This document shows, one piece after another, positions 34,905 to 48,046 of a stretch of 64,000 nucleotides of DNA (positions are counted from its first letter, which is position 1; each line of letters starts with the position of its first letter). Origin of the DNA: Mytilus galloprovincialis (taxonomy: Eukaryota > Mollusca > Bivalvia > Mytilida > Mytilidae); NCBI RefSeq assembly GCF_965363235.1, contig NC_134843.1, positions 64,829,865 to 64,893,864 of the forward strand, written 5' to 3'. A program made the position numbers and the translations under genes. The notes beneath the pieces are model-generated. The model was not told the DNA's origin and searched no databases. It was given only the letters and a program-made list of their open reading frames with translations.

Positions 34905-37075
34905 GATGACAGACTCGGAACATAGATTCGACACAGATTGTTAACAGACTCGGAACATAGATTCGACACAGAATGTTAACAGACTCGGAACATAGATTCG
35001 ACACAGATTGTTAACAGACTCGGAACATAGATTCGACACAGATTGCTAACAGACTCGGAACACATGTAATATGACACAGATTATTGACAGACTTGGAACA
35101 TAGATTTGACACAGATTGTTGACAGACTCGGAATAAAGATTCAACACAGATTCTTGACAGACTTGGAATATATTAGATTTGACACAGTTTATTGACAGAC
35201 TCGGAACATAGATTTGACGCAGATTGTTGACATACTCTGAACACATTAGATTTGACACAGATTATTGACAGACTGGAAACATAGATTTAACACAGATTAT
35301 TGACAGACTCGGAATATAGATTCTACACAGATTCTTGACAGACTCAGAACATATTAGATTTGACACAGATTATTGATAGACTCGGATCATATATTTGACA
35401 CAGATTGTTGACATACTCTGAACACATTAGATTCGACACAGATTGTTGACAGACTCGGAACATATTCGATTTGACACAGATTGTTGACAGACTCGAAACA
35501 TAGATTTGACACAGATTATTGACAGACTTGGAATATAGATTTGACGTAGATTGTTGACATACTCTGAACATATTAGATTCGACACAGATTGTTGACAGAC
35601 TCGGAATATAGATTCGACACAGATTCTTGACAGACTCGGAACATATTAGATTTGACACAGATTCTTGACAGACTCGAAACATAGATTTGACAGATTCTTG
35701 ACAGACTCGGAATATAGATTTGACGCAGATGGTTAACAGACTTGAGCTCGGAACATATTAGATTTGACACAGATTGTTGACAGACTCGGAACATAGATTT
35801 GACACAGATTGTTGACAGACTCGGAACATAGATTCGACCCAGATTGTTGTCAGACTTGGAACATAGATTTGACACAGATTGTTGACAGACTCGGAATAAA
35901 GATTCAACACAGATTCTTGACAGACTTGGAATATATTAGATTTGACACAGTTTATTGACAGACTCGGAACATAGATTTGACGCAGATTGTTGACATTCTC
36001 TGAACACATTAGATTTGACACAGATTATTGACAGACTGGAAACATAGATTTAACACAGATTATTGACAGACGCGGAACATAGATTTGACGCAGATTGTTG
36101 ACATACTCTGAACACATTAGATTCGACACAGATTCTTCACAGACTCGGAATATAGATTCTACACAGATTCTTGACAGACTCAGAACATATTAGATTTGAC
36201 ACAGATTATTGATAGACTCGGATCATATATTTGACACAGATTGTTGACATATTCTGAACACATTAGATTCGACACAGATTGTTGACAGACTCGGAACATA
36301 TTCGATTTGACACAGATTGTTGACAGACTCGAAACATAGATTTGACACAGATTATTGACAGACTTGGAATATAGATTTGACGTAGATTGTTGACATACTC
36401 TGAACATATTAGATTCGACACAGATTGTTGACAGACTCGGAATATAGATTCGACACAGATTCTTGACAGACTCGGAACATATTAGATTTGACACAGATTC
36501 TTGACAGACTCGAAACATAGATTTGACAGATTCTTGACAGACTCGGAATATAGATTTGACGCAGATGGTTAACAGACTTGAGCTCGGAACATATTAGATT
36601 TGACACAGATTGTTGACAGACTCGGAACATAGATTTGACACAGATTGTTGACAGACTCGGAACATAGATTTGACACAGATTGTTGACAGACTCGGAACAT
36701 AGATTCGACACAGATTGTTGTCAGACTCGGAACATAGATTTGACACAGATTGTTGACAGACTCGGAACATAGATTTGACAAAGATTGTTGACAGACTTGG
36801 AACATAGATTTGACACAGATTGTTGACAGACTCGGAAGATAGATTTGACACAGATTGTTGACAGACTCGGAACATAGATTTGACACAGATTGTTGACAGA
36901 CTCGGAAGATAGATTTGACACAGATTGTTGACAGACTCGGAACATATTTGATTCGACACAGCTTGTTGACAGACTTGGAACATAGATTTGACACAGATTG
37001 TTGACAGACTCGGAACATACATTCGACACAGATTGCTGACAGACTCGGAACATACATTCGATACAGATTAAATCT
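34905..37075. repeat. 35-bp tandem array with higher-order duplication
   Basis: About 60 units of GACAGACTCGGAACATAGAT + TTGACACAGATTGTT, with 38-bp variants (CATATTAGATT). A block from about 35090 to 35855 is repeated at about 35853-36690; the offset is 763 bp at first and 836 bp after a 73-bp gain of about two units. The most uniform units are at 36600-36950. The minus-strand peptides with FRVCQQSVSNLCSESVNNLC motifs are only the three-frame reading of this array. Confidence 0.95.
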
Positions 37076-37079
37076 TGCT

Positions 37080-38030
37080 ATTTTTATTATCAATTATAGC
37101 TTTAATCGATTTATTGTTGCTAGAGGCAAACACTTTTCATTCAAAATGCCAATGAAATGTTCTATTTTGAGACACCAAAACAGTCCTCTATATGCAATGA
37201 TATGTAAAAGGCGAAGTTTTCGTTACATTGCGGAAGTACCATGAAATAGATATACTAGTAGATCCTTTTAATATATTGCTGGGAAACCGTTTACCTTTAT
37301 CCCATTTTTCCTTCCTACATTTCTTACGACAATACAGAATTTTAAGGTGAATTAAGGGTAAATGTTTTAAATAGATTTCCGCTATTTGAGGTAATTCATG
37401 GTACAAATATATCACAAAAATTTACAAATTTAACTAATCGATGACAAAATTTCAGAAAAATACTCTTTGATGTCCCTTTTTTTGGTGTAACGTCGTGTTG
37501 TATGAACATCGTGCACAACGCCTTAGCGCATTAATATCCTTTATTTGCGAAATATATGAGTAAGGTACGTATGGGGTGTGAAAATGAAAATTAGACAGCA
37601 ACCCAATGACACGAACAGCGAAAAGACACGTTGATACTGACATACAAATGTACGATTAACAGGACAATCAGTCATAATAAAAACCAAAACTACACATTGA
37701 AATGTACAAATGACAAAAGACAACTAATTGCAAGCGTTTGAACAGTTGATAGACTTGAACTAGTTTTATTTTAGGAACTTCATAACACTAATATAATGTC
37801 GAACAATGGACAAACAAATGTAGAAATATTCAATATTCGGTCACTGCACGTCAGAAACATATCAACGTGTATGCATGAGGCTTGAAAACAGTCGAAGGGC
37901 GAGGTTTACCGAGCTGTTCAACTGTTTTGTGTCGAATACAGCAAGTTGATATCTAACGAACCCAAAATTTTGAAGAAAAATGACGTGGTCACGTTGTTTA
38001 TGTCCGCCGGAAGTTTATTCCGGATATGAA
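37080..38030. other. Intergenic sequence
   Basis: No gene or recognised repeat. Slightly less AT-rich around 37840-38010, without splice signals I could use. Confidence 0.45.
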
Positions 38031-38039
38031 ACACAAATG

Positions 38040-38600
38040 ATGTGTACATGAACCAACGACAACCACTGACTTACAGGCTCCTTCCTGGCTTGGGACAGGC
38101 ACATACAGAATGTGCAGGGTTAAACTATAGTTTGAAGGCGCAAACCTTGAACAGTGATGTAACAAACATGACAGAGCAACATTAGAAAACAAAAATGTGT
38201 CCATAACACAATGATGCCCAAATCCGCCCCATCATTTTCTATGTCCAATGGACCGTGAAAATGTGAAACAATCTCTAATTTGGCATTACATGTAGAAAGA
38301 TAATATCATAAAGAACATGTGTACTAAGTTTCAAGTTGATTGGACTTCAACTTCATCAAAAACTACCTCGACCAAAAACTTTAACATAAAGCGGGACAGA
38401 CGGACGAACGGACGGTACGACGGACGAACGGACGCACAGACCAGAAAACATAATGCCCATAAATGGGGCATAAAAATATGAAAAAAAATCTGTTGAGAAG
38501 AGCTTAACTCGTCAGATTGATACAAAACAGAAATACATTTAACAAAAAACAGAGTGGCAGGGTATTTATCCATCCCCAGAACAACAAAATACAGCTTTGT
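38040..38600 (+). repeat. Family A copy split by a nested repeat
   Basis: ACGACAACCACTGACTTACA and GCTTGGGACAGGCACATACA on the left, and AGCTTAACTCGTCAGATTGA with GAAATACATTTAACAAAAAA on the right are contiguous in copy 1-390. Here about 290 bp are inserted between them (38185-38478). Confidence 0.75.
38185..38478. mobile_element. Nested short repeat with GGGACAGACGGACG tract
   Basis: Includes AATGGACCGTGAAAATG, TACTAAGTTTCAAGTTGATT, TCATCAAAAACTACCTCGAC and a run of ACGGACGAACGG units, ending CCATAAATGGGGCAT. I recall this as another abundant mussel repeat. It interrupts the family A copy. Confidence 0.65.
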
Positions 38601-39779
38601 ATACAACCCAGGGACAACTCGCAGTTACTGAAAGCCAGGTCAGAGTCAATAATATCAAATAATAAAAAAATATGTAAGAGTATTTTAGACACAAACGACT
38701 TCTGCTTCTAAATTCTTACTCATTAAATTGACTCAAATTCTTAAATTTGACGTATTGCATAGTTTTAAAAGTTAACGAACAACTGACGCCAACGACGGCC
38801 GATAACATAAGATGGACGTTAGTGATGGGGAAAGATCACCTGCATGGGCATTCGAAATGAATAATTCAACAGTTGACTGAAAAATGCTAATTATTATAAG
38901 AAATTCTTTAGCCATATTTACATATTACCTAACTTTCTTTAGTTTGGAACAGATTTTTTTTCTTCATACCTGACCTTTTATTAATCGTTCATCAAGATGG
39001 AGAGCATCAATCAAAGCATTTTTCTTTTGATAAATATAAACAATGCATGTGCATCCAACAAACGCCCAGTGGCAGATTCGGGGGAGGGGGTTTGTTGAGG
39101 GTGTACCACTTACTGTTAAAAAAATACAACATTTTGCTAAAATTTAAATTTGTTCACCATTTTGGACAATTACACCCCTATCTTGGACCCTCAATACGCC
39201 CCTTATGTGGGTATTCAACTACATGTATATCTATACCAATTAATGCTTTATTTACTGCTGTTGATTTCATAGGAGTACACACTCATTTTTAATTCGGAGT
39301 ATTGCCAAAAAATATTCTGTTTATACTACGTAAGAAAGCAATGATTTCGTTTGTTTAAAAAAAAAATATAAATGTGTCCATTTGTTGAAACACAAATTTT
39401 ACAATAAACAAGAATAAAAAAAAAAACAATACCCGGTCCCCTTAAAGTTAAACATGTTAAATGGTTGTTGCCTTCAAACAATCACCTTGTAAAAAAGATT
39501 ATGTTCTTCTCATATATGTTATGATGGTATGATACTAAACCCCTAACGGGAAGGATTGTGCCTGATATTCATATGATGAAATCATAATCTTTCAGTCAGT
39601 TTAATTGAAGTCAGGAGCTGGCATGTCAGTTAACTGCTACATGTAGTAGTCTGTTGTTATTTATGTATTATTGTCATTTTGTTTATTTTCTTTGGTTACA
39701 TCTTCTGACATCAGACTCGGACTTCTCTTGAACTGAATTTTAATGTGCGTATTGTTATGCGTTTACTTTTCTACTTGGC

Positions 39780-40103
39780 TCGAGGTATAGGGGGAGGGTT
39801 GAGATCTCACAAACATGTTTAACCCCGCATTTTTGCGCCTGTCCCCAAGTCAGGAGCCTCTGGCCTTTGCTAGTCTTGCGTTATTTTAATTTTAGTTTCT
39901 TGTGTACAATTTGGAAATTAGGATGGCGTTCATTATCATTGAACTAGTATATATTTGTTTAGGGGCCAGCTGAAGGACGCCTCCGGGTGCGGGAATTTTT
40001 CGCTACATTGAAGACCTGTTGGTGACCTTCTGCTGTTGTTTTTTTTTCTATGGTCGGGTTGTTGTCTCTTTGGCACATTCCCCATTTCCATTCTCAATTT
40101 TAT
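39780..40103 (-). repeat. Dispersed repeat family C, longest copy
   Basis: Begins with a family A-like segment (ATGTTTAACCCCGCA, GTCCCCAAGTCAGGAGCC) and continues TCCGGGTGCGGGAATTTTTC, TTGAAGACCTGTTGGTGACC, GGTCGGGTTGTTGTCTCTTT and TTCCCCATTTCCATTCTCAA. Families A and C share these internal parts. Confidence 0.75.
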
Positions 40104-40889
40104 CTCTGTCTCTCTCTCTCTGCACCTTAAAGAACGTTTATTTTCCTTTCGAATAGGAATGAAATATTCGCCACTGTACGTTAAGAAAACTATATCAATT
40201 AAATTAATTTCCTTGGCAAAAAGTTTAATAAAAAAATGCCAAAACGATTTGACTAATCCTTACGATATTTCGTGTAACAAAATATAAAAAAAACCACACG
40301 AATTGTTTTATTGTGATAGCACTGTGACTTAGTATACATATTTGGCACAATTTTTATCTCTTTCCACAAAACAGCATAATGCGAGACATACATGCTGTAG
40401 GTGTGCTAAACTATTCGTATGAAGTTTTATATTTCAGTATATATGAAAAATCCCTGGATGCTTCATACCTTTTTGCACAAGTATATGCATTAGCATGACT
40501 ACGCTACGCAGTTTCATATGTTCATTGTGTCTGCCCAAATTTTCGTAGTTCAGCGACTGCTTCAACCCTGTATATATTTTTGTCATATGAATATGAGAAA
40601 TAGGAAAACTATATTTGGTAAGTCGGATCTGGATCAGTGAGCAAGGTTAAGTTTTCGCAGTCATTTTTTATATATATATATACAATATATAAATGCTATA
40701 TGCAATATATTTAATATATTTGAACATAATTTTAAGGTGTATACTGTCTGGTAGGGTTATATATGTACCCTTGGCCGTAGGTATATGTACAGACTACAGT
40801 AATGTTGTTTTTCTTAGACAAAGAGCAGGGAACCAGGTCAAGAGTACCCATGTCTGATAGTGATTATATACAGTGATGGTTTACTTTCA

Positions 40890-41040
40890 GTATATAAAAA
40901 AAAGATGTGGTATGATTGCCAATGAGACAACAGTCTCAAGAAGAGACCAAATGACGCAGAAATTAAGAGCTACAACCATCATGACCATGACAACTGTACC
41001 CCTAACATGAGAGTAAACCATAAGACATATATAGCAGATG
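40890..41040 (+). repeat. Family A fragment
   Basis: AAGATGTGGTATGATTGCCA, ATGAGACAACAGTCTC and AAGAGACCAAATGACGCAGA, then diverging near CCTAACATGAGAGTAAACC. Confidence 0.7.
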
Positions 41041-41807
41041 CATGGTGATGATTCACAGTTATGATTAGTCTCAATATCTTAATATTAAAAAAAAAACTTG
41101 CTTCATTAATTCTCGCGCAAGTTTGTGCAATCGTGGTTAACATTAGTAATATATCGGGACGTAAGTATATATCTTGAACTATATTTATTTATTTTCAAAT
41201 ACTAACTGCCTGTTTTATTCGCGATACGCTAACATTTTAAAAAATACATTAAATTCAGAATAGAAGACCGTTGTATCGGATAAAACATAGACTCTAAACC
41301 ATTAAACAAAAGACCATTCACATTTTATCAAAATTTTTGTAGTATCATAATCGTAATTTAATGACAAAATTTATATAATATTTTATTATTTTTATTGACA
41401 ATGAACTTGTCTGAGTAAAGAGACCGATCGGGGACACTCCACTCCTAAATCCGCCACCGAGCTCTATTGAGAGAGATCAAATAACTGGGAATTCTGTTGT
41501 ATTCATTTAACTTTAAAATTACACCGTATTTTGGGTGTTCTTATTCAATTTTAGGATCTTTAAGGGGTTTCAAAGTTTACAATTTAGAAAGATAATGTTT
41601 GATTTGATTTGTTTGGTTTTTTTTGGGGTATTTTTTTGGGAAAGGGCAATGTATTTGAAATGCCATTTTCCTTTGTTAGTCAATGAAATGAAAGAATAAA
41701 AAAAGGGGGAGGTGAATGAGATCAATTCTAAGAGATATTTTTCTTTCACTGATGACGAGTCTGTGTTTAGCAAATTAATTTTGTGGAGTTGTCTCCTTCC
41801 CCTTTTT

Positions 41808-42617
41808 AGCTCACCTGGCCTAAAAGGCCTAGAGTGAGTTTATCTTATCACTTGGCGGCGTCCATCAAACGTCGTCCGTCGTTGTCGTTCATTAACCTTC
41901 ACAATCATAATCTCCTCAAAAACTCCTGTGCAAAATTTAATAAAACTTGGCCACAATCATCATAAGGGTATCTAGTTTAAGATATGTGTCCGACATCCTG
42001 GCCCGCCAACAAAGATGGCTGCCATGGCTGAAAATAGAACATAATATTGAATTGCAGATTTTGGCCTATATCTCCGAATCAATTTGCATTTAGACAAAGC
42101 TGACATTGGGTTAAATTGTTTATGTGGTCAAGTCTTCATGTATCTGGCCTGAAATTTTCAGAAAAATCAGCCAAATTTTTGTTGGGTTTCTGATTCTGAA
42201 TTGGTAATCTTAAAGTAATTTGAGTTTTTGCTTATTATCTTGAATAGTATTATAGATGGAGATAAACTGTATTATATTCAGCAAAGTAAGACCTATAAAT
42301 AAGTCAAAATTGTCAATTAAGGAGTTATTGCCTTTTAAAGTCAATTTTTTACATTTTTTAATGTAATTATTTACAAAAATCTTCTCCTCTGAAACAATTG
42401 AGACATATTTAACCAAATTTTTCACAATCATCATTAGGGTATTTAATTTAAAATATGTGTCCGTTGAACCCGCCTGCAAACCTACATTGCGAACATGGCT
42501 AAAAAAAGAACATAGGGGTATAATGCAGATTTTGGCTTATATCTCTGAAACTAAAGCCAGAGTATAATAGTTGCATTATTTAATGCATCGATTGTAAACA
42601 AATATACCAGGTGAGCG
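41808..42617. mobile_element. AGCTCACCTGG element, about 0.8 kb
   Basis: Termini AGCTCACCTGG at 41808 and CCAGGTGAGC at 42607-42616. Interior text (CACTTGGCGGCGTCCATCAA, AACTTGGCCACAATCATCAT, AACAAAGATGGCTGCCATGG, ATTATAGATGGAGATAAACT) matches my memory of a repeat widespread in bivalves. Part of the interior recurs within the element (CACAATCATCATTAGGGTAT at 42423). No transposase frame. Confidence 0.85.
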
Positions 42618-42672
42618 ACACAGCCTCTAGTGAGTTTTTACATCGTACGTCTCGAAATTCCTTTAATGGAGG

Positions 42673-42902
42673 TCTCATTGGGGGGGGGGGGGGGGGGTCT
42701 GATCCCGGATCCCGCTTATTGTTTTGTCAGATTCCCGTATCCCGCTTAACACTATGTTGGTAAGAAATTCTCATTTTTTTTTTGTAATTTTCCGTGTCGC
42801 GCTAGACTTCATTTCACGTTTTCACGGTACAATAATTTGACTTTCACGCGTCACGCTTAGAAAAAATCGGTTATCCCGCTTTACGCTTAGACGCCAATGA
42901 GA
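42673..42902. mobile_element. Short element with poly-G and TCTCATTGG ends
   Basis: TCTCATTGG at the left faces CCAATGAGA at the right. Interior repeats GATCCCGGATCCCGCTT, CCCGTATCCCGCTTA and CACGCGTCACGCTTAG. It contains 18 consecutive G (42680-42697). Confidence 0.65.
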
Positions 42903-44640
42903 TGCACTTTAAAGCATGAGTATCCAATTTAACAAATGACGTTGCATGTCTTGGTCCATACTTGGCAATTATTTAGGCGGGAAGTCACCTTAGTACCATA
43001 ACAGTCTTGATTAAGATTACGGAAATATGACAAAACTTATAGAATATTCAAAGTGAAGAATTCCTCAAACGGGTCTTTCATAGATATGATTCGTCAATTG
43101 TTCGTGCCTTTCGTCAAAAAATGTATTACAGAAAACTCTAGTAAAACGTTTATGTAAAACTCCATTCTGTGTAGGACTTGCATGCATACACAAATCCAGT
43201 TTGCAATATTGGCAAAATCGAGATATTGGGTTTTACAATAGTAGATGGAATTTTAAACAATTTACATGTACGTACGACGGATGCCGACGGACACCAAGTT
43301 ATCGCAAGCGTTTGATGTTTGCTAGACCTTTAAGGATCAATATTAGCTAAAAAGAAAATATATAATAAATGTAAAAGATGAATTTATTATGACTTGACCT
43401 TGTCCAAAGTTTTAAGAGCACGAAGAGTAACACATGGTGTTGTAGGGATCACAGTGACCACGGTGACCTGATTAATCAGAAGGATGTTAACTCACAAATA
43501 TTCCTCTGCGGTCAATAAAGCAGCTGGAATTAACGTGCATATAAACATTTATTATTCCATGTAACCCCGCTCCCCTTCTTGAAATCTTCCTGACTTAATT
43601 TATTAAATACATATAATACCTTTGATTATTTAGCCTGAATATTATAAAGTTCATGTATTACTACTTTATAACCAGGCGATCATCTTTTATTTCTATACGA
43701 GAAAAAATAAATAATCAAAAAATAATTTTATATGGGTAAAAATAAGAAAATAGAATAAATTCTAGAGTATTTGCCAGGGCTTGCAATTAAATTGAGGCGT
43801 GAGTATGTGTTATAAGTATGAATCCTAATTGAAGCCGGGGTTGCTCACTAATTTGCCAAAAAAAATGTGTTCTTAAATTTTATATTAAACAAATGTTAAA
43901 TAAAACTTAGTTCAACACGTTGAAGTTAAACAATTATTTAATTTAAACCAGCACTACAAATTGAATTAAAATTCTTCATTCATTTGTGTTTAGTATATAA
44001 ACATGAAACGCTCATTCAATATGATATTTTTGAAAGTCCTATGGAAATCATTTTTCTTTTTCTAATAATTAAACACTTCACTGTCATGACTGTGCATGTA
44101 GGCTCCAAAGTTGTCTTACTGACTCAGTTTATCTTGTAATCGAAAAAGGGACACCATAAAAACACGTCTTCCCATTCATTAGTATAGAAGCATATATTGA
44201 CACATTCCCCATTTCCATTCTCAATTTTATGCATATGTTTTAGACTCCTGATGGTATTACAGAAGACAGAGAATGGCTCCAGTTCATCGTTTGAGAGGCG
44301 ACGACTCAAGCGCAGGGGTCTACATATGTAGGTATGTTTGTTCGGGATGTATAAATACACAGCCACATCCGCTCTTGTTTTATGAATATGTTTAATCCGA
44401 TGACCTCGGGTACAGAAAGCACCACAATGGCCTCGTCTTTAAAAAAAACTATCGCGACAACTCTCATAGGTGTCCGTAAATGCCCTGTTGCAATGACTTA
44501 TTTCTGATGCTATCAAACATTCCTCTTTGAGTAGAGACGAGGCACATACAAATGCCTCCAGAGTTTGACTGTTAATTATAGCAAGAAAAAGTTAAAAAAA
44601 AAAACCAGACGAACAATAGTGATTTATTTTATTTATAATA
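42903..44640. other. Intergenic AT-rich sequence
   Basis: No supported gene. The minus-strand frame at 44124-44366 runs into a family C fragment near 44195-44235 and is not called. Nothing else identified. Confidence 0.5.
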
Positions 44641-44642
44641 AA

Positions 44643-44905
44643 TAAGATGTGGTATGATTTACAATGAGACAACTGTCCACAAGAGACAAAACGACACAGA
44701 AATTAGAATATACAAAAATATGAAATACAAAAAGAGGTTGATCTTTTGCTCTTTTAACATGTTCATGTTTAAAGCTAACTATATGGTATGTGTTTTCTCA
44801 TTATTGAATGACTTACATATCTTACATTAAAATAGTTGACATCCTTGTAGTTGTTGAGATTTTTGTTGGAGAGTTGTCTCATTGGCATTCATACCGCGTC
44901 TTCTT
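44643..44905. mobile_element. Complete MITE of family A type, 263 bp
   Basis: Both ends visible: AAGATGTGGTATGATTTACA and ATGAGACAACTGTCC on the left, and the reverse (AGTTGTCTCATTGGCATTCA, ACCGCGTCTTCTT) on the right. This shows that the family A end sequence is a terminal inverted repeat and that this copy is a short internal-deletion form. Confidence 0.75.
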
Positions 44906-44984
44906 GTTTTTATATTAGTATAGATAATTACTTTCTGCGGAAGAGCAGATTTTTGCAGCCTATTCAATTATTGACAAAACACTA

Positions 44985-45115
44985 AAATTGAGAATGGAAA
45001 TGGGGAATGTGTTAAAGAGACAACAGCCCGACCAAATAGCAGACAACAGCCGAAGGCTGCCAATGGGTCTTCAGTGCAGCGAGAAACTCCCACAGATCCG
45101 AAAACTGTGCTCTAG
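44985..45115 (+). repeat. Dispersed repeat family C copy
   Basis: AAATTGAGAATGGAAATGGG, GAATGTGTTAAAGAGACAAC, AGCCCGACC, GGGTCTTCAGTGCAGCGAGA and AACTCCCACAGATCCG, opposite to the 39780-40103 copy. Confidence 0.8.
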
Positions 45116-46359
45116 CTACAAATATTACGTCATTCTTTTATCAAGTTTCTGAGAATAAGATTACGGAAATATTTGTTTGAATGACAAAGAGATTGCAATA
45201 TTTCTTCCAAGAGTTAGGTATAATGAAATCTTGAGTTTGGTTACTTCCTGTTTTTGAATCTCTGTCTTATTAAAACGGATATAATACTGGATATATATTG
45301 ATCACAGATAATGTGGTGGCAACAAACAGACCCAATTGAACGGCATCTGAAATCTAGCATAAACATGTTAAACTAATGAAATATTCTTCAAAGTTTACAC
45401 CTTCAATTATGATAAGCAATGTACAATTTGTAATTGTAATTGACATGCATGTGATCGAAAAAAAAATATTAGTAAAATGATTAAAGATGGGAAATTATAT
45501 CCAATATTGTATTTTATTTGAAGGTTCATAACTACCCGGTATATAAAGGAGGAACTAGAAGTTGGAATCCACAAGATCAGAAGGCGATACACCATTGTAA
45601 AGACAATTCTATAGTTAGCGTGTGAAAAAAAAGTTGAAAAGTTGTTAAACCTGAGCGGGTATATAACGCTGGATTATATAACACGCAAATAAATATGCTT
45701 AAACAGCACAAAACTTGCACAGAGGAGTTCACTGCAACTAACTTGTCCTGGGATATGTCCATAGCATTTGTTACTTATGTTACATATTACTCGGCTTACT
45801 TTATAAATGAATGAGTTGATGTAATGTCTAGAGCGGTTTTCAGATCAGCAAGGCAGTTATTTTTCTTTGATAATTCTCTTAATTATTTATTCCCGTTGAA
45901 TATGTAATGTGTAATCATTCATTTATATGTCTTTTATTCACTGAAATGATTTTATTTTTGGTACGGTGCTTCTAATTTTTCAAGTATACGAGGCAAGCAT
46001 TTTTCTAACATGACATGCCATGATATGATTATGCTTTTTTAATATTCTTGTTTTCAGTTAGTGTTTGATCCAGTTAACCATAAACTAATATATTTATATA
46101 AGAAAAATACAATAAAAACTGTGATCTTATGAATATTCTGATGTATCCAATAAAGCTTCGCCTTTTATTTAAACGAATTACCTTATTGCTATGGTTATTC
46201 AACGTTTTAAGAGGAATAAAGTTTAAACACAAATATATCAGATTCATTTAGCATGCACGGTTAATGTAATTCAGAGCACACTGAGCTATATATGTGCTAA
46301 AGCCTTTTAATTTTTGAAAGATGCTATTCTCAATGATGAAATGTGCATTTCAAACAAAA
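45116..46359. other. Intergenic AT-rich sequence
   Basis: Nothing identified beyond short low-complexity frames. Confidence 0.5.
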
Positions 46360-47710
46360 GGTACTTTTAACAGAATTCTGATAAGTCTGTCGCATCTAAT
46401 AGCAATTTAATCATGAAATAGCTTTACAGAATTCTCATAAGCCTATAGCATCTAATAACAATGTAATTCTTAACAGAATTCTGATAAGACTATAGCATCC
46501 AATACCAATACAGTTCTTAACAGAATTCTGAGAAGACTATACTAGCATCTAATATCAATCTAATTCTTAACATAATTCTGATAAGACTATACTAGCATCC
46601 AATACCAATACAATTCTTAACAGAATTCTGATAAGACTATAGCATCCAATACCAATACAATTCTTAACAGAATTCTGACAAGACTATACTAGTATCTAAT
46701 ACCAATATAATTCTACCTTATAATTCTTAACAGAATTCTGATAAGACTATACTAGCATCTAATACCAATATAATTCTTAACAGAATTCTGATAAGACTAT
46801 AGCATCTATTACCAATATAATTCTTAACGGAATTCCGATAGGACTATAGCATCTAATACCAATATAATTCTTAAAAGAATTCTGATATATAGGACTATAG
46901 CATCTAATACCAATATAATTCTTAACAAAATTCTGATAAGACTATAGCATCTTATAACAATTCAATTCTTATCAGAAATCTGACAAGACTATAGCATCCA
47001 GTTCCATGCAATGCAAATCTTAACAGAATTCTGATAAGATGGTCGCATCAAATACGGAATTGAATGTAATTTTAACAGAATTCTGATAAGACTACAACAT
47101 ACAAAACCAATTTAATTCTTTACAGAGTTCTAACAAGACGGTCGCATCAAATACCAAATTGAATGTAATTCTTAACAAAATTCTGATCGACTACAGTATC
47201 CAATACCAGTGTAATTCTGTAAAGAATTCTAATAAGAATAAAGATTCATAAGTCTTTTATTATAAAGCTTCGATAGTTTAATTTAATTCATAAATCAAGG
47301 GGTCTTAACAAAATTAAAATAAAATTGCAGCTTATCAGAAGTGTTGAACATGCTAAACGGATATTTTGTTTGTGCAATAGATCTGAGGAGTACAGTGAAC
47401 TGTTTGATAACAGCAATATGCAATTTGTCTTTGAATATCAAAGTTCCTGTAGTGACTAGTTAGAAAATGTCTCTTTTTTAACTTGCCAGACCCAGAATTT
47501 GATCATTTGGAAATAATCAATTGCAAATGGAAGCTGTTGCAATTGAAAATACTTGTTATTGCACAATACTGTGCAATTGAAGATTTCTTGCTATTGCGTA
47601 ATACTGTGCAATTGAAAATTTCTTGCTATTGCACAATACTGTGCAATTGAAGATTTCTTGCTATTGCTGAATACTGTGCAATTGAAAATTTCTTGCTATT
47701 GCACAATACT
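46360..47710 (-). mobile_element. Dyad-motif minisatellite element, copy 2 (inverted)
   Basis: About 18 units built on CTTAACAGAATTCTGATAAG with 24-30 bp spacers such as ACTATAGCATCTAATACCAA (46367-47235), then a linker with AACTTGCCAGACCCAGAATT and TGATCATTTGGAAATAATCA, then short repeats of TTCTTGCTATTGCACAATAC and TGTGCAATTGAA (47530-47710). This is copy 1 (14511-16010) in reverse, linker included. The outer flanks of the two copies do not match. Confidence 0.85.
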
Positions 47711-48046
47711 TAATATAATAATTTTGGATCCTGATTTGGACCAACTTGAAAACTGGGCCCATAATCAAAAATCTAAATACATGTTTAGAATCAGCATATC
47801 AAAGAAGCCTAAGAATTGAATTTTTGTTAAAATCAAACTTAGTTTAATTTTGGACCCTTTGGACTTTAATGTACAAACACTGGACACTTTTAATTTGCAA
47901 AACACTCATTTGCAAATCCGCCGCCGCCTCAAACAAGAGCTACAATATCATGTATATAACCAAAATGTGCAGAATTACATGGGATTCAATAATTTCATTG
48001 GTTTTCTACAGTTACTTTCATATTTATTTTGCAATTTGAATTATAA

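Noticed and set aside
34783..37093. Long minus-strand frames with FRVCQQSVSN-type repeats, up to 174 codons
   Set aside because: They are the translation of a 35-bp tandem array, in several overlapping frames, without start context or splice sites.
46367..47235. CRISPR-like array (20-bp repeat with 24-30 bp spacers)
   Set aside because: The spacers are themselves similar to each other, there are no cas genes, and the sequence is clearly animal. It is a minisatellite.
14511..47710. A single 33-kb transposon with the two dyad arrays as its terminal inverted repeats
   Set aside because: The outer flanks just outside the two copies do not match and no target duplication is visible. The simpler reading is two independent copies of one 1.4-kb element.
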